A DNA stretch of 55,408 nt from CAYOZN01 sp964408455 (GTDB lineage: Bacteria > Planctomycetota > Phycisphaerae > UBA1845 > UTPLA1), in contig CAYOZN010000031.1 in NCBI GenBank assembly GCA_964408455.1, forward strand, positions 1-55,408, read 5' to 3'. The notes under the pieces were generated by a model that worked only from the letters and a program-made list of their open reading frames with translations, did not search any database and was not told the DNA's origin. The number at the start of each line of letters is the position of its first letter. The stretch's first letter is position 1. The translations under genes were made by a program, and so were the position numbers. Below, piece by piece: positions 25,989 to 33,301 of this stretch.

Positions 25989-26336
25989 ATGTCGGACGCG
26001 GAGGACAACCTGGTCAAGGAGGTGCGCAAGCTCCCGGAGGCGACGGTCATTACCCTCTCCGGCGAGGTGGACCTGCACCATTCGCCTGCTTTGCACGCCG
26101 CCCTGGTGGATGTGGCCGGCGAGCGCCCGCGCCGCTTCGTGCTCGATCTGGCCGAGGTGCCGTACATGGATTCGTCGGGCGTGGGCACGCTGGTCGAGGT
26201 CTTCCGCCGCGTCAGCGCCTACAAGGGCAAGATGATCCTGGTGGGCATGTCGTCGCGCGTCCGCAGCATCTTCGAGATCACCAAGCTCGACAAGTTCTTC
26301 ACCATCTGCGACAACATGGAAGAAGCGTTGAAGTAG
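25989..26336 (+). CDS. STAS-domain anti-sigma factor antagonist
   Basis: A 115-residue STAS protein of the RsbV/SpoIIAA kind. YMDSSGVGTLVEVFRR contains the conserved phospho-accepting Ser region DSSG. RsbV-like proteins release sigma factors when unphosphorylated. AAGGAA lies about 10 bases before ATG 25989. It starts 4 bases after the RsbW-like kinase gene and ends 21 bases before the MlaE-type permease. In the Mla lipid-transport system a STAS protein (MlaB) binds the transporter ATPase; this gene could serve either role. It is more RsbV-like by its DSSG motif and by its kinase neighbour. Confidence 0.9.
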   Translation: MSDAEDNLVKEVRKLPEATVITLSGEVDLHHSPALHAALVDVAGERPRRFVLDLAEVPYMDSSGVGTLVEVFRRVSAYKGKMILVGMSSRVRSIFEITKLDKFFTICDNMEEALK

Positions 26337-26357
26337 CCGTGCCGCCGCGGAGGCACC

Positions 26358-27257
26358 GTGCCGCCGAGGCTGCCCGAGGCCCGTTTGCCGATGAGTGCCA
26401 TTCCCAATCCCGACGCCGGCGGAGAACCGGCCCCCGCCCGCCGCGCGCTGGCCGCCGTCGGCGAGTACGCCCTGTCTTTGCGCGATCGCGCCGTGGGCAT
26501 CGTCGAGTTCATCGGCGGCGTCACGCTGCTCAGCGGCGAGGCGATTGTCTGGCTCTGGCGCGGCATGCGCTTCCGCCAGTCCTTCATCGGCCGCGACCAC
26601 GTCATCTACCAGATGGTCCGCGTCGGGCTCAACAGCATTCCCATCATCGTCCTGGTGCAGGTCTTCATCGGCATCATCCTCGCGCTCCAGATGGCGCCCA
26701 CGCTCAAGTTCTACGGCCAAATCGAGCGCGTCGCCGACATCGTCGTCATCGCCATGTTCCGCGAGCTGGGCCCGCTGCTGACCGGCGTCGTCCTGTCCGG
26801 CTTTGCCGGGGCCAGCATCGCCGCCGAGCTGGGCACCATGGTCGAGGGCGAGGAGATCAAGGCGCTCAAGGCCATCGCGCTCAATCCCGTGCGCTTCCTC
26901 GTCGTGCCGCGCTTTCTGGCCACCGTGGTCATGCTCACCATGCTCAGCGTCCTGGCCGACATCATGGGCGTGGCCGGCGGCCTGCTCACCGCCACGACCA
27001 TTCTCGGCATCGATGGCGAGTTGTACCTGACGTACACAAAGAATGCCGTCTACCAGAGGGATTTCGTGTCCGGCCTGGTCAAGGCCGCCGTATTCGGCTT
27101 CATGATCGCCATGATCGCCTGCTACGAGGGGCTCAACGTCAAGGGCGGGGCCGAGGGCGTCGGCCGCGCCACGACGCAGACCGTCGTGAAGTCCATCGTC
27201 GCCCTGATCACCGCGGATGTCCTCTTCACCGCGGTCTTCTACGCCTTCGGTATTTAG
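26358..27257 (+). CDS. MlaE-family phospholipid ABC transporter permease
   Basis: A 299-residue MlaE/YrbE-type permease with about five or six hydrophobic segments. The conserved block GLNSIPIIVLVQVFIGIILA near the first helices, FRELGPLLTGVVLSGFAGAS in the middle, and GGLLTATTILGIDGELY mark the family. Such permeases work with an ATPase (MlaF) and an MCE protein (MlaD) in moving phospholipids across the periplasm. Neither partner is next to it here. GTG 26358 has GGAGG 4 bases upstream; ATG 26391 is an alternative with a weaker site. It is the third gene of a tight operon with a kinase and a STAS protein. Confidence 0.92.
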   Translation: MPPRLPEARLPMSAIPNPDAGGEPAPARRALAAVGEYALSLRDRAVGIVEFIGGVTLLSGEAIVWLWRGMRFRQSFIGRDHVIYQMVRVGLNSIPIIVLVQVFIGIILALQMAPTLKFYGQIERVADIVVIAMFRELGPLLTGVVLSGFAGASIAAELGTMVEGEEIKALKAIALNPVRFLVVPRFLATVVMLTMLSVLADIMGVAGGLLTATTILGIDGELYLTYTKNAVYQRDFVSGLVKAAVFGFMIAMIACYEGLNVKGGAEGVGRATTQTVVKSIVALITADVLFTAVFYAFGI

Positions 27258-27333
27258 TCTTCCCCGGGCGTCACTGCTTCCCGGCGCGCCGGGACAGTGC
27301 GGACGATAGTATGCTGGCAACGCCGCAATACGC

Positions 27334-27353
27334 CCTTGTTCGCGCTTCGGGTT
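27334..27353 (-). repeat. Dispersed NPKRQRG-type repeat, copy 2
   Basis: On the minus strand AACCCGAAGCGCGAACAAGG, 15 of 20 identical to the 22376-22395 copy (same first 12 bases) and reading NPKREQG in frame. Confidence 0.5.
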
Positions 27354-27491
27354 GGTGTGGCATGGCCCCACTCGGCGGGCGGCCGCGTTGCCGGCCGCCG
27401 GGCTCAGGGGTCGGTGAAAAAAATCCAGATTTTTTTGCAAACGGGTTTTCTCAACCCTTTCCTCCTGGGAATCCAGCCTCGCGACTGCGGC

Positions 27492-27515
27492 GCCTCACGG
27501 AAAAAAGCGTGAGGC
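27492..27515. terminator. Hairpin, possible terminator of the MlaE operon
   Basis: A perfect 8-bp stem GCCTCACG/CGTGAGGC encloses the loop GAAAAAAG. It is 235 bases after the MlaE stop and lacks a T-run, so a terminator role is only possible. Confidence 0.3.
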
Positions 27516-27746
27516 AATCCGAGGCAACCCGGAGCGCGCCGCGAAACTAACCTCCAAAGACACCCGCATGGGCCGCGCAGGGCCGCGGCCCTTGCAGCGG
27601 CCCTACACCCAATAGAATTGCTCCCCGTTCCCCGCGGGCGAGGGGGGTTTCCGCGGGCATTTGCGGTGCCGGGGCGGCGACGCCCGGTTTGTGCAGCGGG
27701 GGTGGGCGGGAAAAGTGTGAAAGACGAGCAGACTTGCTGCCGTGGT

Positions 27747-27752
27747 TATGAT
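27747..27752 (+). promoter_or_regulatory. Candidate -10 box of the FluC gene
   Basis: TATGAT (5 of 6 to TATAAT) ends 7 bases before ATG 27760. There is no Shine-Dalgarno and no clear -35, consistent with leaderless expression. Confidence 0.45.
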
Positions 27753-27759
27753 GCGGGGT

Positions 27760-28143
27760 ATGTACAAACTCTCCCTCGTCTTCGTCGCCTCCGGCCTCGG
27801 CGGCATGGCTCGCTATCTGCTGGCCGGCTGGGTGCAGCGCTTTCCGAGCGAGGTGTTCCCGGTTGGGACGCTGGTGGTGAACCTGACCGGCTGCGCGGCG
27901 ATCGGCTTTCTGGCGGCGGTGGCGGGCGGGCGGCTGGGACTGCCGGAGGAGTATCGAGTGGCGCTGGCCGCCGGTCTGCTGGGCGGCTTCACGACGTTTT
28001 CGACATTCGGGCTGGAGACGTTCGCCCTGTTCAGCACCGGCCAGGCCGCGCGAGCGTGCCTCAACGTCGGCCTTAGCATTGTCGGCGGCCTGCTGGCCGT
28101 CTGGGCAGGCTTTTCGCTGGGGCGGCTACTGGCTGGATCGTGA
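27760..28143 (+). CDS. crcB: CrcB/FluC fluoride channel
   Basis: A 127-residue Fluc/CrcB channel. These dual-topology dimers export fluoride and protect enolase and pyrophosphatase. Family motifs are GGMARYLLAG, GTLVVNLTGC and GGFTTFSTFG, on four predicted transmembrane helices. The FTTFST stretch includes the Phe and Thr/Ser residues that line the pore in known Flucs. ATG 27760 is preferred; in-frame GTG 27742 and ATGs 27748 and 27751 lie in or near the -10-like TATGAT. If the upstream starts are used the protein is a few residues longer. Only one crcB is seen, so the dimer would be dual-topology. Confidence 0.93.
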   Translation: MYKLSLVFVASGLGGMARYLLAGWVQRFPSEVFPVGTLVVNLTGCAAIGFLAAVAGGRLGLPEEYRVALAAGLLGGFTTFSTFGLETFALFSTGQAARACLNVGLSIVGGLLAVWAGFSLGRLLAGS

Positions 28144-28575
28144 AATCGGCGCCGGCCGCCATCAATCGCGGCGCTCACATCAACCGCGATTGCCAAAGTG
28201 CCATGCAAACGGCACGTTCCGGCAGGCGAATGGCAATCATAAGCGCCAACGATTCCTCCGCGGTCCAGGGCCCTCTCTCGCGAAATTCGCGGGGCTTGCA
28301 CAATCCTCGTGCTGGTGAACCCGTCGCATCCTGTCCATGCGATCACAGCCACAGCACATCGCATGTGTTGCAATTCGGCCGGCGATTGTCGCGAATTGCT
28401 ACCGCCATTGTATGCGCGTCGTAAGCTGCGACGATGCACGCGGTTGTGCGGATTTATCCCCGGTTCATCTCTCGCGCATAGGATTCGACAAGCCGCCGCG
28501 CCGGGATCCCAGCATCCCGCCGCAGCGGAGGTAGAAGTTCAGGCTCTCCGACGACTACTCGCAGAAGGATCACAC
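28144..28575. other. Gene-free region
   Basis: About 430 bases with no convincing gene, repeat or RNA. The open frames lack motifs and ribosome sites. It presumably contains the promoter for the following lipoprotein. Confidence 0.45.
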
Positions 28576-29046
28576 ATGATCAGGCGTGGTGCTTTTCTCG
28601 TGGCATCGGTGTTTGCGGCGATGGGGGGGCAGTGTGGGACCGGCCCGGTCGTGCAGCCGCCGGCAGGGTTCACGGTCCAGGACATGCAGGGCTGGTGGCA
28701 GGCGAGTGGCCCCGGCGACTTCCTCATGTGTCTGCGGGTGGAGAACTCGCTGGTGGCGGAGTTGGACGATCTGTGCGACGCGGGGGGCGAGGAGCGGACC
28801 TTCTCAAGCCCATCGATCAGCGTGGCGAACGGCCGGGCCGTGTTCATCATCAGCTACGAGGCCGTCGAGACCGACGATTCGATCACGTTTGCCGACGACC
28901 GGTTCGATGTGGCGAGCCAGCCGGATGGCACCCTGCAAGGGACGGTGCGGCGGCGGACCGAGTTCGTGCCCTACAACGATGAGGTGCCGGACGAGCCCGA
29001 TACCGATGAGACCATCAATGTCGTCATGGAGCGGATGGAGGAATAG
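28576..29046 (+). CDS. Small putative lipoprotein
   Basis: A 156-residue protein of unknown function. The N-terminus MIRRGAFLVASVFAAMGGQC ends in a possible lipobox (MGGQC). The mature part is beta-rich and acidic (FTVQDMQGWW, RVENSLVAELDDL, ETDDSITFADDRF) and resembles small lipocalin-like or dockable extracellular domains, but no family is recognised. AGAAGGA (28563-28569) lies 6 bases before ATG 28576, fixing the start. No operon partner: the next gene is on the other strand. Confidence 0.68.
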   Translation: MIRRGAFLVASVFAAMGGQCGTGPVVQPPAGFTVQDMQGWWQASGPGDFLMCLRVENSLVAELDDLCDAGGEERTFSSPSISVANGRAVFIISYEAVETDDSITFADDRFDVASQPDGTLQGTVRRRTEFVPYNDEVPDEPDTDETINVVMERMEE

Positions 29047-29169
29047 GAAGAGAGCGGAATATCGCGCCCGACAACGCAACCTCGCGGCGCCGAATCATCG
29101 CCGCGAGGCAGTACGAATCGTTTCCAGGCACCCGGTGTGCACAGGGCCAAACTCGATTCCGTTCGTGCC

Positions 29170-29220
29170 TTAGTCCCTCAATCCCTTACCCCCTGCCCCT
29201 TATCCCTTTCCCCTCGCTTT
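29170..29220. repeat. Polypyrimidine CCCTTAT-like low-complexity run
   Basis: A C/T-rich stretch with repeated CCCTTA, CCCCTT and TCCCTT words between the lipoprotein and the convergent sigma-factor gene. It looks like a degenerate short tandem repeat. No coding potential. Confidence 0.5.
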
Positions 29221-29997
29221 TCAAGCGACCATCTCGGCCGCCTCGTCCTTGAACCGCCGCCGAAGCCGCGCAATCACATCCTTGTGAATCTGGCTTACGC
29301 GCGATTCCGACAGATCGAGCACGAGGCCGATCTCGGCCATCGTGAGGCCTTCGGAGTAGTAGAGCACCAGCACCAGCTTCTCTTCGCGATTCAAGCCGCG
29401 CGTGATGTAGTCGGTCAGCATCTGGCGCGAGACGCGGCCGGCGGGATCGACGGCCCGCGTGTCGCTCACGTCCCAGCCACCGGGCGAGCCGCGGTGCTGG
29501 TTTTCCTCGTCGGACTGGACGGCGGACAGGTGGACCTCGTGCCCGAGCCGGCTGAGGCGCGACAGCTCATTGAAGCGTTGGAGGCTCATGCCCATTCGGT
29601 CGGAGAGTTCGCGGTCAGTAGGCGGGCGGCCCAGGGAGGAATCGAGCAGCTCTTTGTGCTGCATACGCTGTTTTTCAAAGCTGCGTACAGTGCGGGATTG
29701 TCCGTCGAGGGTACGAAGCCAGTCCATGACTGCGCCATGGATGCGCTGCTGGCAGAACGTTTCGAACTTGGCCTTGTGGGCCGGGTCGTACGCCTGCACG
29801 GCTTCGAGCAGGCCGTCGTAGCCGGCCGAGCAGATTTCGTCGTAGCTGACCTGGGCGGGCAGCTTCTGGGCGAGTCGCGCCGCCAGCATGTGCACAAGGG
29901 GGCGGTAGTGCTCGACCAGTTTATTACGCAACTGGACTGAGTTGTTCTTGAGATAGGCCTTCCAGAGACCGTCCACTTCGCGGCGCGCAGGCTTCAT
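29221..29997 (-). CDS. FliA/WhiG-type alternative sigma factor
   Basis: A 258-residue sigma-70 family protein without the long N-terminal region 1, of the sigma-28/WhiG/SigB kind. The sigma2 region has YDEICSAGYDGLLEAVQAYD and FETFCQQRIHGAVMDWLR. The sigma3 region has GRPPTDRELSDRMGMS. The sigma4 helix-turn-helix has GLTMAEIGLVLDLSESRVSQ. It recruits RNA polymerase to a gene subset, unknown here; no flagellar genes lie in the window. AAAGGAG lies 9 bases before ATG 29997. It is 304 bases from the upstream Ser/Thr kinase gene, which is on the same strand, so it is probably a separate unit. Confidence 0.93.
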   Translation of the reverse strand: MKPARREVDGLWKAYLKNNSVQLRNKLVEHYRPLVHMLAARLAQKLPAQVSYDEICSAGYDGLLEAVQAYDPAHKAKFETFCQQRIHGAVMDWLRTLDGQSRTVRSFEKQRMQHKELLDSSLGRPPTDRELSDRMGMSLQRFNELSRLSRLGHEVHLSAVQSDEENQHRGSPGGWDVSDTRAVDPAGRVSRQMLTDYITRGLNREEKLVLVLYYSEGLTMAEIGLVLDLSESRVSQIHKDVIARLRRRFKDEAAEMVA

Positions 29998-30301
29998 ACC
30001 GAACACTCCTTTGTATCGGCGCAACAACACACATTGGACGGGAAGCCGACGTCCGAACGATCAAGAAATGACCGGTGAGGTCTTGCAATCCTGCGAGTGG
30101 ATTCGAGACGGGCATCCATGCCCGACAACAGAAGTGGTGTAGACACCTCCTTGTTGAATGCGGCAGGTGAATACTACCTTCATGACCCGCGTCTTGCCAA
30201 CACATAAATTGAAAAGTTGTCAAACAATTTTTAAGGCGCAGAAACTGCGCTCGGATGCGCGTTGCGATCACATGCGAGGGGCGGCGGCGTGGCACGCGCC
30301 G
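29998..30301. other. Region between sigma-factor and kinase genes
   Basis: No gene. Contains a small stem GCGCAG-AAA-CTGCGC (30235-30249) next to an imperfect A/T stem (AAAAGTTG ... CAATTTTT, 30213-30233). One of these may end the kinase transcript. The sigma-factor promoter should also lie here. Confidence 0.4.
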
Positions 30302-31582
30302 CTACTTCACGGCGACGATGACGAGAAGCAGGGCGATGATGACGGCTTCCATCACGGCCATGGCCACCAGCCAGACGGGATAGGGCGTGGCGGCGGCATC
30401 GTCGCGGGCGGCGCGCTGGGCGCTGTCGTGTTCGAAGAACTCCTGCTGGCTGCCATCGGCGAGATTTTCAAGCACGGCGCTGGCGACGCTGGCCCGGGCC
30501 TGCAATGGGGGCATGCCCTGCTGAATACGCGAAAGGTCCATGAGCAGATCGCCGGTGGACTGGTACCGCTGGTTGCGATCCTTGGCCATCATCTTTTCGA
30601 CGACTTCGGCGAGGCCGGTGGACAAGGACTTGTTGATGTGGTCGGGCGGGACGAGCGGCTCCTTCAGGTGCTTCTGCATGATCTGGGTCGGCGTCTGCCC
30701 GTCGAATGGCACCCGGCCGGTGATCATGTGGTAGAGGGTGCCGCCGAGGGAATAGATGTCTGCGCGAAAATCCACATCCATGACGCCGCGAATCTGCTCG
30801 GGGGAGATGTAGTAGGGCGTGCCGAACGCGCGGCCCTTCTCGGCCTCGGCGGCGGCGACATCGTCGGCCAGACGCGCCAGACCCATGTCGGCCAGTTTGG
30901 CGGTGCCGTCGCGCGTGATCATGATATTTTTGGGTTTGACGTCGCGGTGGATGAGGCCGCGGGCGTGCGCATGCTCCAAAGCCTTGGCAATCTGGATGAT
31001 AATGTTGAGCGCCGCCTGCTCGGTATAGACGCGATTGCGGATCAACTCGTCGTAGACCGTCTCGCCGTCGACGTATTCCATGACGAAGTAGTGGTACCCG
31101 GCGAATTCACCGACATCGATGGCCTGGACGATGTTGTTGTGGTTCATCTTGGCGGCGGCCTTACCCTCTTTGTAGAACCGCTCGACGAATTCCTTGTCCT
31201 CGCTGAGTCGCTTGGGCAGGATCTTGATGGCGACGATGCGATCGAGGGAAAGCTGCTTGGCCTTGTAGACGCTGGCCATGGCGCCGGCGCCGATCTTCTG
31301 CATGACTCGGAAACCCGGAATCTGGTGAAAGGACTGCGCGGCCGAATCTTCCGCAGGGTTCGCAAGGCGCTTGAGTTGCGACGCTGTCACCACGCCCGAC
31401 TTGATCAGCACTTCGGAAAGGCGATAGGCCTTGCCCTGGGCGCGGAGCTTCTCCCATTTGGTGATACAGGATTGGATTTCATCTGGAGTGGCCAGCTTTG
31501 CCTCGACCGCGGCCTTGCCGATGTGACTGTCCGTCGGCGAGGCCTGGGTCGGCTGTTCCTGTGGCAAGGGCTCCGTGGCCAT
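30302..31582 (-). CDS. Membrane-anchored Ser/Thr protein kinase
   Basis: A 426-residue Hanks-type kinase. The glycine loop is IGAGAMASVYKAK (~97), followed by the VAIKIL lysine, the HRDVKPKN catalytic loop (~212-219), a DMG in place of DFG, and GTPYYISPEQIRG. A C-terminal transmembrane helix (VWLVAMAVMEAVIIALLLVIV) anchors it, so the kinase domain is cytoplasmic. The ~90 residues before the kinase (AAVEAKLATPDEIQSCITKW ... LSEVLIKSGVVTASQL) form a small helical domain with the 'KLAT.EQ...LL' pattern seen in other planctomycete kinases. ATG 31582 has GGAAGG about 10 bases upstream and is preferred to ATG 31681, which has none. The target is unknown; such kinases are numerous in planctomycetes. 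Confidence 0.92.
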   Translation of the reverse strand: MATEPLPQEQPTQASPTDSHIGKAAVEAKLATPDEIQSCITKWEKLRAQGKAYRLSEVLIKSGVVTASQLKRLANPAEDSAAQSFHQIPGFRVMQKIGAGAMASVYKAKQLSLDRIVAIKILPKRLSEDKEFVERFYKEGKAAAKMNHNNIVQAIDVGEFAGYHYFVMEYVDGETVYDELIRNRVYTEQAALNIIIQIAKALEHAHARGLIHRDVKPKNIMITRDGTAKLADMGLARLADDVAAAEAEKGRAFGTPYYISPEQIRGVMDVDFRADIYSLGGTLYHMITGRVPFDGQTPTQIMQKHLKEPLVPPDHINKSLSTGLAEVVEKMMAKDRNQRYQSTGDLLMDLSRIQQGMPPLQARASVASAVLENLADGSQQEFFEHDSAQRAARDDAAATPYPVWLVAMAVMEAVIIALLLVIVAVK

Positions 31583-31939
31583 CCCTGTTGCACCTTCCAA
31601 ACTGCTCGCGGTCTGGTGGCTGAATGCGTCGCGCGTCGGAGGATGGGGCGAACGCGATTGCTTCGCGGCGGCGTCCGGCATGAATGCGCCACGTTGCCGC
31701 TTCGGCCCCGCCTTAGTCTATGCCCTTCAAGTAGTTAAATCAATTCCGGAAATGAAGGCGATTTGCGCGAACACGCGGCGTCATTGAGTTATGGCACTCG
31801 CCAATAACGATGGCGGTGATATTGGCGCCGGCCGGCGACGGTGTGCGCTCGTTTATTACCGGTACGGCATGGCCAAATCGACTGTGGCGGACGCCGCCGG
31901 CATCGGGAAATTGCAGTCGCCTCTTTCGGCGACGAAACA
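31583..31939. other. Spacer between kinase and glycine-rich lipoprotein genes
   Basis: No supported gene. If the kinase instead begins at ATG 31681, 99 bases of this belong to it. The kinase promoter should lie here, but no box was clear enough to call. Confidence 0.4.
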
Positions 31940-33010
31940 TCAGAATAGCGACGTCGGATCGAAATCGGATTCGAATACGAACCCATCGGTCGCCTCGGTC
32001 ATGCCGGTCGCGCTGGGCATGCCGTCGCTCATCAGCATGACACCGCTTCCGCCCCGGCCGGCCGCGGCGCCGCCGCCACCGCCTGCCCGCGGGGCCATTG
32101 CCGTGACCTGGACCCAGTTGTCGCCGACGCTGCCGGCGCTCACATCGGTGCCGCCATCGTTGACGATCTCCGGCGCAAGCAGGTGAATGATGCCGCCGCC
32201 GCCGCCGCCGCTCGGCGCTTCGTCGGTGTCACCATCTTCGCCATCGCCGCCGCGGGCGGTGATCATGCCGGTGCCGGAATTGATGACGGAAGTCATCGAC
32301 GCGAGGATGACCACGCCGCCGCCGCCGCCGCCGCCGCCGGCTCCCTCGGCATTGCCGCTCTGGCCGTCGGCCTGAATGGCGCCGTTGTTCTCGATGCCAT
32401 CCTTTGCCAGCACCAACAGCGAACCCCCGCCGTCGCTGCCGAGCTCGATGCCCGCGTCTACGCCGCCGATGGCGCCGCCGCCTCCCGCCACCAGCGCGGC
32501 CGTCAGGACCTTGCGCGCCTCAAACTCGCTGAGGCCCACGGCGCCGAAGCCGGCGAGCACCTGCTCGCCCTGGGTGCCGAGTTGACCGGCCTGGGCCGAA
32601 GAGGTGGAAATGCCGGCCTGTGGCGTGACCGTCGCACCGGCGGTATCGGGGCTTGCGCCGCGACCGCCTTCGCCGCCCAGCCGGACGATGAGCGTGCCGT
32701 TGTTGATGAACTTGCCGGTGCAGCGAATGACCGTGCTGCTGTTGACCTGGAGGGTGGCGCCCTCGGCGATCGTAAAGTTCTGGTACTGGAGATTGATGGG
32801 CGAGCCGGCGTCGTTCCAGTTCACATCACCGACGATGGTGCGATCGCCGGCCGAGCCGTTGCCGTAGACGATGGGCGCCGACGGTGTGGGATCAGGATCG
32901 GGATCGGGATCTGGATTGGGCATTTCCATGGGGCACATGCTTCCGGGAAGCACGATGGCGGCGAGGGTCAGCGACAGGACGACGATGAGGATTCGTTCCA
33001 GGGCGCGCAT
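31940..33010 (-). CDS. Glycine-rich repeat lipoprotein
   Basis: A 356-residue secreted lipoprotein: the signal (LERILIVVLSLTLAAIVLPG) ends in a lipobox-like GSMC. A PDPDPDPDPTP linker follows, then a beta-rich, glycine-rich chain with parallel strand-like repeats such as NNGTLIVRLGGEGGRG, SGTGMITARGGDGEDGDT and GGGGGGIIHLLAPEI. The layout recalls secreted right-handed beta-helix or hemagglutinin-like proteins with Gly-rich loops. The GGG runs are encoded by GCC/GCG-rich codons (in the sequence as cgccgccgcc on the plus strand). ATG 33010 has GGGAGAG about 5 bases upstream; the in-frame ATG at 33034 is unlikely. Function unknown. Confidence 0.8.
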   Translation of the reverse strand: MRALERILIVVLSLTLAAIVLPGSMCPMEMPNPDPDPDPDPTPSAPIVYGNGSAGDRTIVGDVNWNDAGSPINLQYQNFTIAEGATLQVNSSTVIRCTGKFINNGTLIVRLGGEGGRGASPDTAGATVTPQAGISTSSAQAGQLGTQGEQVLAGFGAVGLSEFEARKVLTAALVAGGGGAIGGVDAGIELGSDGGGSLLVLAKDGIENNGAIQADGQSGNAEGAGGGGGGGGVVILASMTSVINSGTGMITARGGDGEDGDTDEAPSGGGGGGIIHLLAPEIVNDGGTDVSAGSVGDNWVQVTAMAPRAGGGGGAAAGRGGSGVMLMSDGMPSATGMTEATDGFVFESDFDPTSLF

Positions 33011-33301
33011 TAAAACTCTCCCATTCGATAACATCGCGAGACGAACTCTTTCCCGTAGCGTACCACGAGCGGGTCGCGGCGGCGGACTGCAAAAGCTGGT
33101 CTTTTTACTTGCCCGGCATTCGACATCAAAGCTTATCCTGCGAAAACGCCTCTGGCATCGTGCGTCATCAGGATACGGTGCTGTAATTTTTTGTCCGATA
33201 AGCCGCTATTCCGACAGCAGGCTTACGCCTGGCGTACGGCGCCATCCGGCTGGTTCACGCCTTTGATCGCGCGAGGGGTTCACCAGGGCTGGCATCTTTC
33301 C
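33011..33301. other. Spacer upstream of the lipoprotein gene
   Basis: Just under 300 bases without a supported gene between the end of the enolase-superfamily gene and the start of the glycine-rich lipoprotein gene. No repeat or RNA was recognised. Confidence 0.4.

Larger units (their letters stand above)
27258..27746. other. Intergenic region with repeats between MlaE and FluC
   Basis: Holds an NPKRQRG-type repeat (27334-27353), an A7/T7 inverted repeat (around 27417-27437), a perfect 8-bp hairpin (27492-27515), and GC-rich palindromic sequence (27565-27600). No gene is supported. A fluoride riboswitch upstream of FluC was sought but not convincingly found. Confidence 0.5.

Noticed and set aside
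27520..27759. Fluoride riboswitch upstream of crcB
   Set aside because: I could not match the conserved pairing or the aptamer core with confidence; the -10 box 7 bases from the ATG also leaves no room for a leader.
28140..28424. ORF after crcB
   Set aside because: No recognisable sequence, no ribosome site, low-quality composition.
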